Positions 33,498-41,513 of a DNA stretch of 64,000 nt are shown here, one piece after another. The stretch's first letter is position 1. Every line of letters starts with the position of its first letter. A program made the translations under genes and the position numbers. The stretch is from Clostridia bacterium (GTDB lineage: Bacteria > Bacillota > Clostridia > Christensenellales > UBA1242). The notes below the pieces were generated by a model. The model made no database searches. It had not been told where the DNA came from and saw only the letters and a program-made list of their open reading frames with translations. The stretch lies in assembly GCA_017541375.1 (NCBI GenBank), contig JAFXZE010000005.1, positions 512,153-576,152 of the forward strand. The letters are read 5' to 3'.

Positions 33498-35690
33498 GTG
33501 GACGAAATTGTAAATTTTTCTATAGATGAAGCGGGTACAATAATTGTCCCAGATTCTTATGAGAGTGTGCCAAAACTCAGTGACACAAATAAAATCGGAG
33601 TAAGACAAATTATATTGGGGGATGGAGTAAAACAGTTAAATCCTCAATTTGCATGTAATGCCAAATTACTCAATCGCGTTGGATTTTCGACTGGAATCCA
33701 ATTTATCCCTAAAGAAGCTTTTAAGGGGTGTGTTAGACTAGAATGTGTTGATTTGCCACCAAATTTACAATTGATTGATTCAAAATCATTTATGGATTGT
33801 GGACTGATATATATCAAAATAGGAAGTTTGGTTTCTAAGATAAATGATTATGCTTTTGCAAATTGCAACCTTATGAAAATTGATTTTGAAGAAAATAGCC
33901 AACTCAAGATTATTGGTAAAAACGCATTTGCGGAGAATAGAAAATTAAAAGCAGTTATGCTTCCAGACAATCTAGAAGAATTGAGTCAAGGAGCTTTTTC
34001 TGGATGTGTAAATTTAAAGCTTATCAAAATTGGTGCAAGCGTCAAGAAACTAGGAAATCCATTTTTATCAGAAATGTACACGCTTGGGGGAAAATTGCCA
34101 TTTGGAATAAATACTCATCTCAAAAATTCATTTATCGATATTGTAGGTCTAGAGCCGATAAGAGCAAATGAATTTGAAAAGATGGAGATGGATTCTACTG
34201 GACTAAAGCGTATGATATTTACAACCAAATGCGTTTTTGTAGAGGAAGTGGATAATATACGCGGAATTAGCAATTTTAGACCAATTTCAAAGTTAGAATA
34301 CGAAAACAAAATCTTACAAAAGCAAGCTAGTCTTGAGCAAGAAAAACTAATTCAGCAAGGACGAGATGAGGTTTTGCTCGCAGAAAGCCGGAAGTTGTGT
34401 AATTCTGAATTGATAACGAAGGAATTGTTGGAGGACTATCTCAATAGGGAATGTGGGATGGATATAGAAAATTTGAGTATAAATAACGCAATACTTAGGA
34501 AATTGGCTACAGAGAGTGAGACAATGATGAATGTTGAATTTACCTGTAGCAAAAAAATAGATGTATCCAAACTAAAGACATTTTGTATGGAAAACAACAT
34601 AGGTTTAAAACCTGAAAAAATAGAAAATAATGAAGACAAAGTTATAGCGACAAAGAAGCAAAAAGTTTCAGAAATCCGTACACATCAACAAAATTGGGAA
34701 AGACTGTATGCAGAGATGACAACAGAGCAACAAAAAGTGCATAATGTGGCATTAGATTTGTTAAACTTTAACCTAAAGTTGCAACTTGCTACATTTGATG
34801 ATAGTTTTGACAATACGACAGTCGACAAGGCAAGTGCAGAACAACTAGATTACATGGTGAGAAATAGCACCAAGCAGCTAGAAGAAAGTTGGCTTGAGCA
34901 AGCTGAATATGGACATGTACCAGAGTGCTTGGAGAGTTTTAAAAATCAACTTAATGATGAAAATGAGCGTCTTTGTCAAGCTCTTGAAATGCAAGAGTAT
35001 ATCGAAAAATTGGATATAGACAAAGAGAGCTTTTATCAATTAGCCGATATATATGTGCACAATCCTGTGTTGTGGGATGAGTTTTTGCAGAGTGAAGAAG
35101 ACAGCATTGTGATAAAATATGTGCATGACCTTCAACATGAGATGGATTGGAAAAATTGCTACACAATTATGTTATCTAAAAAATCTCAACAAATATATAA
35201 CAAATATCGGGATGAGCTATTGCCGATAGAGTATGAAAACGGCAAAACTAATGATGAAAATCTTAGCAAAGAACGATTTATCTACAAAAAATTGCGTGCC
35301 TTTGAAGATGCGATTTTAGATGCAAATGTAGCAACTCGCGGACAAGTTATAGAGGATTATGTTGCCAATATGGAAAAAGCAACCAGCTTTGCTCTGCAGT
35401 GTAGAGATGAAGCTATCAGAAACTTTAAGCAGACTAAAAAGCGCCCAAGAGATAGGGACGAACTTTTAAAATGGGAGCAAGATTTAGAAAATGCTGGAAA
35501 GAATGCGTTTTTTGCCAAATATAATGAAGTTATCCAAAAATTGGACAACAATACAATAGCTTATGATTCGATATTAGAGGCTTCTAAAGTGAAATTTTAC
35601 TATCCATATATAAAGCACTTAGAGAGAGTGCGCAAAGTGATAGGGAAGATCTCAATAATGCGTTTACGCAAATTACATGTAGTTTTATAG
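33498..35690 (+). CDS. cytosolic LRR_5 protein with long helical C-terminus
   Basis: 730 residues, GTG start at 33498 after GGAGGGGAAG. There is no signal peptide or TM helix. Residues 30-190 are LRR_5-type repeats (FIPKEAFKGCVRLECVDLPP, AFANCNLMKIDF, AFSGCVNLKLIKI). From about 265 to 730 the protein is charged and helical with coiled-coil stretches (EYENKILQKQASLEQEKLIQ and others), ending in a basic segment KISIMRLRKLHVVL. The combination is not a family I recognise. It has its own terminator, so it is a single-gene unit. A scaffold or interaction role is a guess. Confidence 0.8.
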   Translation: MDEIVNFSIDEAGTIIVPDSYESVPKLSDTNKIGVRQIILGDGVKQLNPQFACNAKLLNRVGFSTGIQFIPKEAFKGCVRLECVDLPPNLQLIDSKSFMDCGLIYIKIGSLVSKINDYAFANCNLMKIDFEENSQLKIIGKNAFAENRKLKAVMLPDNLEELSQGAFSGCVNLKLIKIGASVKKLGNPFLSEMYTLGGKLPFGINTHLKNSFIDIVGLEPIRANEFEKMEMDSTGLKRMIFTTKCVFVEEVDNIRGISNFRPISKLEYENKILQKQASLEQEKLIQQGRDEVLLAESRKLCNSELITKELLEDYLNRECGMDIENLSINNAILRKLATESETMMNVEFTCSKKIDVSKLKTFCMENNIGLKPEKIENNEDKVIATKKQKVSEIRTHQQNWERLYAEMTTEQQKVHNVALDLLNFNLKLQLATFDDSFDNTTVDKASAEQLDYMVRNSTKQLEESWLEQAEYGHVPECLESFKNQLNDENERLCQALEMQEYIEKLDIDKESFYQLADIYVHNPVLWDEFLQSEEDSIVIKYVHDLQHEMDWKNCYTIMLSKKSQQIYNKYRDELLPIEYENGKTNDENLSKERFIYKKLRAFEDAILDANVATRGQVIEDYVANMEKATSFALQCRDEAIRNFKQTKKRPRDRDELLKWEQDLENAGKNAFFAKYNEVIQKLDNNTIAYDSILEASKVKFYYPYIKHLERVRKVIGKISIMRLRKLHVVL

Positions 35691-35694
35691 AGTG

Positions 35695-35733
35695 ACACAA
35701 TAAAAAAAGGCTATTTAGCCTTTTTTATTGTGT
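35695..35733. terminator. long bidirectional terminator
   Basis: CACAATAAAAAAAGGCT and AGCCTTTTTTATTGTG around an ATTT loop, one bulged base. It lies between two convergent genes. Confidence 0.92.
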
Positions 35734-35762
35734 TTTCACTTTTTGTTAATTAAAGTTATTTT

Positions 35763-37853
35763 TTACGCTCTACGCTTTTTGGCTTTTACGCGGATTATGA
35801 TAGCAACAACAATAGCTATGATTACACAGGTAATCGCAACCATCAGACCAATAAATTGGGCTGTAGTAAGTGAGCCATCATCAACTAGGTCTTTATTGAC
35901 AAATCCAGTCTTTATTTCGTTTCCTACATAATATTGAATTTTTGCAATGCCGTGCCTTTTACTCAGTACTGTAACTTTATCACCCTCTATGAGATGGTCT
36001 TTTTCGACTTGACAAGTGTCATCGGTAAATACTGGGGTATCCACTCTCATTGTAGCATTGCTAGTGTGGATTATCCTTAATGAAGTATCTTCCGTAATCG
36101 ATATAAGTGTACGTTTATCCATATACACTAGCACGTCAGTCTCATCAATTTGAGTGGATACCAACACAAATGGGGTAGAATTGTGGTCAAATGGTAAAGA
36201 GGAATCTAAATTTATCACAGTAACTATCATATCTCTATTTAGTACACCACAATGTGGAGCATAAGTTATTGAACTGTCAGTTTTTTTAATGATTACTGAG
36301 TTAGGTAAATTGTATAGTCTTGCTCGAGCCACTATGATTTTACTCTCAGTAGAGCCAGTTTGGGTAGGAGTAAAAGTTGATAATACATGCTTTATTGGTA
36401 CATATGCTAGTTTATAAAATGGGGCGAGTGCGAAGTTTGTATCTAGCACATAGTAGTAGTGGTTGTATGTATCTTCTCCTAGTATTATAACAGTTTTATC
36501 TTCAGCAGAGATTGATTTTGGCATTTTTAGACTGCAGTAGTCATAAAAAATCGTTCCATCAGCTATATTTGCTAGCGTTACACAAGCTTCACTTGTAGGG
36601 TGATTGATAAAATCAGCATAATTTTTTTCGGTGAGTGCGGTGTAGTTTGTCACTAATCCGTGAGTGTTGAGGTTTACGAGTTTGTTTAGAGTAATAACCC
36701 CATTACTATCACATACATAGTCTCCCTCATACATTTGTGGCTCATTTATGACAGCATAAGTTGAGCCTGTGCAAAAGTCGTAGCAGATATCAGCAATCTC
36801 AAAATTGTAGTCGATTTTATCTGCCTTTTTGGTCTTTAAATTGCATTTATATAGTGTAGAATAATTTACAGAATAAACAGTATTGGTACTGTCAGTTACA
36901 GAAACAGGATAGGTTGATAGGACATACAGATTGCCGATATTATCAATTCGCAAACTCTTTATAGTGCTGTCAGGCTTAAACGATAGAAAAGAGTTGTCCG
37001 TATTTAAATTAAATTCGGTAAGAGTGAGAGGAAATATCTCCACATCTGTTTCGATAATTTGAGTGGGGGTATCGTTTTGTGAAGTGTTTTCTTCATTTTG
37101 TGAATTTTCGTCACCTTCGGTACTGTTGGCGTCGATAGTAGTATCGGTGTCGTCTAAATCAGTAATTTCGGGTTCTATTTCCACAATTGTTTGTGTAATT
37201 ACTACTTTGTATACATTGTTGTCGATGCTATAGTACATTGTATCGCCATCTTCATTGATACAAAATCCACCTCCCGTAAATGCTTTGTTTTCACTAAGCT
37301 GGGTTGTGTAGTCAAGATAGTATACAAGCTGATTATTGGTTTTATCAAACGAAACTTTTGCAATATAATCATCTATAATGGCATAAGTATTATTGAATTC
37401 ATCACAAGCGACTTTTTTTATTTTGCTGCCTTCGATCTGTATATCTGTGGTGGAGTCTTTTTTTCTTACACTGTCGATAGTGATAAAGTTTTCTGTTTCA
37501 GTGCTGGTTAATTCAAAAACTTTGATAGTAAGCCCCTCTTGTGCACTAAAGATGCTATTTTCATTGACTGCAATATTGTAGAATTTGTTGTTTTGTTGAG
37601 GATTACGACAAATTGTAATTTCTGTATCAGTACGTTTTATAACTTTTTGACCATCTGTTACATACAGAGCATCAAAAAAGTCTAATGCTAAAAATGTACT
37701 TAAATAATCAGATTCTATTTGGGTGTATTCGCCCTCAGAGACCTCAATCTGTGTTTCATCAAGAGCAAAGACAAGTGGGGCAGGCAGACATAATAGTGTA
37801 AAGAAAGCAAGTAAAGTAAATATAGAAATAAATGATAATACTATTTTTTTCAT
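35763..37853 (-). CDS. secreted membrane-anchored protein with SH3-like region
   Basis: 696 residues from the internal ATG at 37853, which has AGAGGA 8 bases upstream. The first ATG at 37877 follows the -10 box too closely. Signal peptide to about FALDE. The ectodomain is beta-rich and propeller-like (repeated NIAVNENSIFS, LRIDNIGNLYVLS, TGSTYAVINEP), interrupted by an acidic low-complexity stretch (DTDTTIDANSTEGDENSQNE). Two SH3-like segments follow, then a TM helix (FIGLMVAITCVIIAIVVAII) and a basic tail KAKKRRA. Same plan as 38666-39475. Likely a cell-envelope protein; function unknown. Confidence 0.8.
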   Translation of the reverse strand: MKKIVLSFISIFTLLAFFTLLCLPAPLVFALDETQIEVSEGEYTQIESDYLSTFLALDFFDALYVTDGQKVIKRTDTEITICRNPQQNNKFYNIAVNENSIFSAQEGLTIKVFELTSTETENFITIDSVRKKDSTTDIQIEGSKIKKVACDEFNNTYAIIDDYIAKVSFDKTNNQLVYYLDYTTQLSENKAFTGGGFCINEDGDTMYYSIDNNVYKVVITQTIVEIEPEITDLDDTDTTIDANSTEGDENSQNEENTSQNDTPTQIIETDVEIFPLTLTEFNLNTDNSFLSFKPDSTIKSLRIDNIGNLYVLSTYPVSVTDSTNTVYSVNYSTLYKCNLKTKKADKIDYNFEIADICYDFCTGSTYAVINEPQMYEGDYVCDSNGVITLNKLVNLNTHGLVTNYTALTEKNYADFINHPTSEACVTLANIADGTIFYDYCSLKMPKSISAEDKTVIILGEDTYNHYYYVLDTNFALAPFYKLAYVPIKHVLSTFTPTQTGSTESKIIVARARLYNLPNSVIIKKTDSSITYAPHCGVLNRDMIVTVINLDSSLPFDHNSTPFVLVSTQIDETDVLVYMDKRTLISITEDTSLRIIHTSNATMRVDTPVFTDDTCQVEKDHLIEGDKVTVLSKRHGIAKIQYYVGNEIKTGFVNKDLVDDGSLTTAQFIGLMVAITCVIIAIVVAIIIRVKAKKRRA

Positions 37854-37877
37854 ACGTAAAATTCCTCTTATGCGCAT

Positions 37878-37886
37878 ATTATATCA
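37878..37886 (-). promoter_or_regulatory. extended -10 promoter for the 35763-37853 gene
   Basis: Minus strand reads TGATATAAT (TATAAT at 37878-37883). No clear -35 at the right distance. Confidence 0.65.
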
Positions 37887-37947
37887 TAAAAGTCAAATAT
37901 AAAAAAATGTTTTGACACAATTTTGCTAAAATTTTTTAAAAATCAGA

Positions 37948-38006
37948 CAAAAATTATATATTATTTAAAAATTAATCAAAAATTTACAAAAATTTTCAAA
38001 AATATT
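37948..38006. repeat. phased A-tracts, probable curved DNA
   Basis: AAAAATT tracts begin at 37949, 37967, 37978, 37988 and 37998; the last three are exactly 10 bp apart (CAAAAATTT, CAAAAATTTT, CAAAAATATT). This is the helical repeat needed for intrinsic bending. It lies directly upstream of the 38018-38047 promoter. Confidence 0.7.
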
Positions 38007-38017
38007 GTCACAAGCTG

Positions 38018-38047
38018 TTGACAAATCGATAAAACTGGGTTTATAGT
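38018..38047 (+). promoter_or_regulatory. promoter for the phage-type regulator
   Basis: Consensus -35 TTGACA at 38018-38023 and -10 TATAGT at 38042-38047 with 18-bp spacing. A G/C-rich GGGCGCACGGC follows in an otherwise AT-rich region. Confidence 0.75.
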
Positions 38048-38103
38048 ATGGGCGCACGGCAAGTTTAGCAATATTAAACCAGAGACAAAATAAGGAGGCT
38101 CTT

Positions 38104-38724
38104 ATGAAAAGACTGATTTTAGGAAAGACATTACTCGAAAGTTATAAAAACTTGCAAAGGATAATAAATAGCATAGACCGATTGGTCGTAGAAAGTAGCG
38201 CACATAGTTATTCGCTAACACAAGTGAGTGAGGACACAATGGAAAAGATGCAGGCTGTCATAGACCTAATAGAACGCAAAAAGCGGCTTTTAGGACTTAA
38301 GATGATGATAGAAGAAGGATTAAAGCAGTGTTCTCCACTTGAGGCGAAGATATTAGTGCGCTATTATTTTGATAGAGTTAGCACGGTTTCTATGGCTGAA
38401 GAACTAGGTATGATTAGGCGGAATGTGCATCGTAAGCTAAATACTTCGATAATTGTATTTGTGCAAAAGTTGGCTGTAGCTGGATATGATAGAAAGACAA
38501 TAGTCGATTTGATTGCAAATGAGGACTGGATAGTAGGGATATACAACAAGTATGTAGATAAATTTAAACACAAAGATGAGAAGCTAGATTATTTAGTTAG
38601 TACACGAAAAAGTGGCTTGAGTAAATATGTAAATGCCCCAAGTAGTGACTTAGGGCGGAGGATGATTAAAAATTCAACTCATCATCAGGTGGGGCGCGAA
38701 GCGAAAGGTGGTTTGCTCTTTTAA
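38104..38724 (+). CDS. phage-type transcriptional regulator, sigma region-4-like HTH
   Basis: 206 residues. The N-terminal half is helical; residues 80-125 (SPLEAKILVRYYFDRVSTVS followed by MAEELGMIRRNVHRKLN) form a sigma-70 region-4-like helix-turn-helix as in ArpU/RinA-type late regulators of Firmicute phages. AAGGAGG precedes ATG 38104, and a strong promoter with upstream bent DNA drives it. It is the only regulator by the cassette and likely controls terL and downstream genes. Its 3' end overlaps the convergent gene 38666-39475 by 59 bases. Confidence 0.75.
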   Translation: MKRLILGKTLLESYKNLQRIINSIDRLVVESSAHSYSLTQVSEDTMEKMQAVIDLIERKKRLLGLKMMIEEGLKQCSPLEAKILVRYYFDRVSTVSMAEELGMIRRNVHRKLNTSIIVFVQKLAVAGYDRKTIVDLIANEDWIVGIYNKYVDKFKHKDEKLDYLVSTRKSGLSKYVNAPSSDLGRRMIKNSTHHQVGREAKGGLLF

Positions 38725-39475
38725 ATTCACGCTTTAGGCTCCTGTTGCGTTTGTTTTTGTTGGATTTTAGGATTAAGTAAATTATAAATAAGGCAGGTAT
38801 GGTGAGTAAAATAATCAAAATTAAGTTTGAAGTTGATTGCAGTTCTGGAGATAGGATAATATCCGCATTACTTGGTACAATGGGGGAGTAGGCTACTTCT
38901 TCGGTATTGGGTAAAATAGCCGATAAATTACAAGTTAGTGGAGCATAAACATAGCCAGTAACAGTTCCTTGCTCTATGCTAGTGTATCTACAAAAATACC
39001 AAACATTGGACAACGATTCATAAACCTTTTCTCCTTCAATACTACCTAGATATGTGATTAAGCTTGCGGAAAATGGAATTGTTCCAAGGTATTTTCCTTG
39101 AGTGGAAGGAGTGGAGCGCAAAACAAGGTTGGCCACAGCATTTGGAGAAAAAGACACATTATTTAGATATGGGGTAGAGGGGGTGGAGTATACTTTTGTT
39201 ACATTTTCCTTTTTTACAAAACCATTTATATCTAAGTATGAGACTGCTAAAGTGTTATCATCTACTTCATAATTTAATTTTACAAAATATGTGGAGGGGA
39301 GTATGAAATAAGCTTCTAAATCATCAAGTTTTTGGGTGCGATAAAAAATAGCATTATTTGATGTGATTTGATAGTATTGACTTTCGGGTAAACTAGCATA
39401 AGTGAGCGAAACATTAAAATTAGTAACCCACAAAAATGATATTATCATTATACAAAGACTAAACATTTTATTCAT
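38666..39475 (-). CDS. membrane-anchored SH3-like envelope protein
   Basis: 269 residues from ATG 39475 (AGGAG upstream; the frame is open to 39529 but without a site). Signal peptide (MFSLCIMIISFLWVTNFN) ending near TYA. The ectodomain has two SH3-like units (about 30-90 and 100-190, with VLRSTPSTQGKYLGTIP and VYAPL). Then a TM helix (LILIILLTIPALFIIYLIL) and a very basic tail. Same domain plan as 35763-37853, so probably paralogous. It sits in opposite orientation between the phage regulator and terL. Either a host gene or a moron gene. Confidence 0.78.
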   Translation of the reverse strand: MNKMFSLCIMIISFLWVTNFNVSLTYASLPESQYYQITSNNAIFYRTQKLDDLEAYFILPSTYFVKLNYEVDDNTLAVSYLDINGFVKKENVTKVYSTPSTPYLNNVSFSPNAVANLVLRSTPSTQGKYLGTIPFSASLITYLGSIEGEKVYESLSNVWYFCRYTSIEQGTVTGYVYAPLTCNLSAILPNTEEVAYSPIVPSNADIILSPELQSTSNLILIILLTIPALFIIYLILKSNKNKRNRSLKREFKRANHLSLRAPPDDELNF

Positions 39476-39494
39476 AAATACAAACTCCTGTCTA

Positions 39495-39503
39495 ATTGTA
39501 ACA
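39495..39503 (-). promoter_or_regulatory. extended -10 promoter for the SH3-like gene
   Basis: Minus strand TGTTACAAT, with TACAAT at 39495-39500. No -35 match. Confidence 0.45.
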
Positions 39504-39544
39504 AAACAATGATTGATTTCCTTATGCAATTATTGTTTTTTTTA
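39503..39544 (+). terminator. intrinsic terminator directly upstream of terL
   Basis: AAAACAATGATTG (39503-39515) pairs over 13 bp (one G.U) with CAATTATTGTTTT (39527-39539), followed by a run of T to 39543. It stops + strand transcription 53 bases before terL unless overcome. Confidence 0.75.
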
Positions 39545-39596
39545 CGATTTTTAAACATAAAGAAATCGAAAAAATAAGTTAGGTGGATGAATATGA

Positions 39597-41033
39597 ATGG
39601 ATGAGCGAGACCTGATGAAAAAATTGTTGCTAGTGGAAAAAGAGCGTAAACGCAGAATAGAAAATGATAAATTGCGAAATTACAACACGACAATAATTCA
39701 TCAAAAGCAAATGGAGTTTCATCGATGTTTAAAACGAAATAAGTGGGTGTTTGGTGGAAATAGAAGTGGTAAAACGGAATGTGGTGCAGTAGAAACTGTG
39801 TGGTTAGCAAGAGGGATACATCCTTATAGAGAAAATAAACCTCGAGATGGGTGGGTGGTTAGTCTTAGTCAGCAAGTTCAGCGTGATGTGGCGCAAAGTA
39901 AAATTTTGCATTATCTAAATCCCGATTGGATAGCTGATATAGTAATGTTGTCTGGTAGAAAAGATTCACCTGAGAATGGTGTGATAGATTATATCCTTAT
40001 CAAAAATATTTTTGGCTCGTTTAGTAAAATCGGGTTTAAATCGTGTGACCAAGGCAGAGAAAAATTTCAAGGTGCAAGTCTTGATTTTGTGTGGTTTGAT
40101 GAAGAACCGCCTTTTGATGTGTATCTAGAGTGCAGAATGAGGGTTCTTGATAAAGAGGGATTGATTTTTGGCACAATGACTCCACTAAAGGGGCTTACTT
40201 GGGTGTATGACAAGATTTACCTAAATGAAGCTAAAGACAAAGAAATTTGGTATATCGAGATGGAATGGGCTGATAACCCATATCTTAGTAAAGATGAAAT
40301 AGATTCCCTCACTAGTACATTGAGTGCGGAAGAATTGGATAGTAGGCGGTTTGGAAAGTTTTGTGCGGCAGGTGGATTAGTATATAAAGAATTTGACCCG
40401 AGCATTCATGTAATAGAGCCCTTTAGTGTGCCACTAGAGTGGTATGACAATATTAGTATTGACCCAGGATTACATAATCCGCTTAGTGCCCACTGGTATG
40501 CAGTAGATTATGATGGAAACATATATGTGATAGCCGAGCATTATGAAGCAGAGCAAACCTTAGAGCATCACGCAGACTGTATAAAGAAAAAGTGTGCTCA
40601 GTTAAATTGGCCAATGGGTTTTGATGGGCGGATACACGCTCTGATTGATTCGGCTGCCAACCAGAAAACACTTTCTTCCCCTAAAAGTGTGACAGATTTG
40701 TTTTTTGAATATGGGATTAGTGTCAATCCTAATGTGAATAAAGACCTATTTTCGGGGATTTCTCGAGTGAAGAGCTACCTAAAAAATGCTAAAGGTGAGG
40801 CAAGACTGTTTATATTCTCCACCTGTGTAAATATGATAAGAGAAATAAAAGGATATTGGTGGGGGAAAGCTGATGTGCCAGTAAAAAAGGACGATCATTC
40901 GCTCGATGAATTGCGCTACTACATTATGTCTAAACCTGAAGCGGCGCTTTCGTGTGTGGAACCACAAAACGATGTGTTACGACACAAAGAGCGACTGCTG
41001 AATAGGCATAAGAAACAGATAAGGAGACTATGA
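39597..41033 (+). CDS. terL: phage terminase large subunit
   Basis: 478 residues. Walker A FGGNRSGKTE (about 52-61), Walker B LDFVWFDEEPP (about 162-172) and the coupling motif FGTMTPLKG give the packaging ATPase. The C-terminal RNase-H-like nuclease starts at SIDPGLHNPL (about 282), with later acidic residues ALIDSA and DDHSLDELRY. It translocates DNA into the prohead and cuts it. AGGTGG (39581-39586) precedes ATG 39597. The catalytic residues look intact, so the protein could be active. It lies upstream of the small-terminase-like gene, reversing the usual order. Confidence 0.93.
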   Translation: MDERDLMKKLLLVEKERKRRIENDKLRNYNTTIIHQKQMEFHRCLKRNKWVFGGNRSGKTECGAVETVWLARGIHPYRENKPRDGWVVSLSQQVQRDVAQSKILHYLNPDWIADIVMLSGRKDSPENGVIDYILIKNIFGSFSKIGFKSCDQGREKFQGASLDFVWFDEEPPFDVYLECRMRVLDKEGLIFGTMTPLKGLTWVYDKIYLNEAKDKEIWYIEMEWADNPYLSKDEIDSLTSTLSAEELDSRRFGKFCAAGGLVYKEFDPSIHVIEPFSVPLEWYDNISIDPGLHNPLSAHWYAVDYDGNIYVIAEHYEAEQTLEHHADCIKKKCAQLNWPMGFDGRIHALIDSAANQKTLSSPKSVTDLFFEYGISVNPNVNKDLFSGISRVKSYLKNAKGEARLFIFSTCVNMIREIKGYWWGKADVPVKKDDHSLDELRYYIMSKPEAALSCVEPQNDVLRHKERLLNRHKKQIRRL

Positions 41034-41324
41034 ATGCAAGAAAGTGAAAATGATAAACTAGCAAAATCGTTACTAAAAAAAGCTATGGGATATACGGTAA
41101 ATGAAGTGGTGGAAGAGTATGTGCAAGAGGAAGATGACCTAAAACTTGTGAAAAAGAAGATAACTACCAAGCATATTCCCCCCGACATAAGTGCTGCGAG
41201 AGCGTTACTCGAAAAATGTTTAGATACAGAGATGGACGAGATTAAAAATTTGAGTGATGAAGAACTAGAGAGTCTAAGACAAGAGTTGATACAAAATTTG
41301 GGTGGAGGCGCAAAATGCAAGTAA
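41034..41324 (+). CDS. small-terminase-like phage protein
   Basis: 96 residues. The central motif GYTVNEVVEEYVQEEDD, then KKKITTKHIPPDISAARALL, is the conserved C-terminal region seen in many small terminase subunits of Firmicute prophages (the xxKxVPPDxAA pattern). A DNA-binding HTH N-domain is missing, so it is either a truncated TerS or a distinct packaging protein. AAGGAG precedes the ATG, which directly follows the terL stop. It overlaps the next gene by 10 bases. Confidence 0.6.
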   Translation: MQESENDKLAKSLLKKAMGYTVNEVVEEYVQEEDDLKLVKKKITTKHIPPDISAARALLEKCLDTEMDEIKNLSDEELESLRQELIQNLGGGAKCK

Positions 41325-41506
41325 GTGAAAGAAAAAATGAACAATCGTGTATGGGAAAAAAGAAGTGTGGCGGGATAGTAAAACTAGAAATAGATTTAGC
41401 AGACACCAAACTACTATTATGTGAAACTTGTGCAAGCAATCTATACAAGGCATTGAGTAGTTACATAGTGCCAAAACCAATAAAAAGTAAATTTTATAAT
41501 CAGTGA
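41315..41506 (+). CDS. small Cys-rich, probable zinc-binding phage protein
   Basis: 63 residues. Two Cys pairs, SCMGKKKCGG and LLCETCASN, could form a Zn knuckle like those of HNH or zinc-ribbon proteins. The C-terminus is basic. It sits between terminase and portal, where phages often have HNH endonucleases, but no His-Asn-His motif is present. ATG 41315 lies in the end of the upstream gene after GGTGGAGG. Confidence 0.6.
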   Translation: MQVSERKNEQSCMGKKKCGGIVKLEIDLADTKLLLCETCASNLYKALSSYIVPKPIKSKFYNQ

Positions 41507-41513
41507 GGGAAAG

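Noticed and set aside
37854..37877. ATG 37877 as start of the SH3-like protein
   Set aside because: It follows the -10 hexamer at once; AGAGGA is placed for the internal ATG at 37853.
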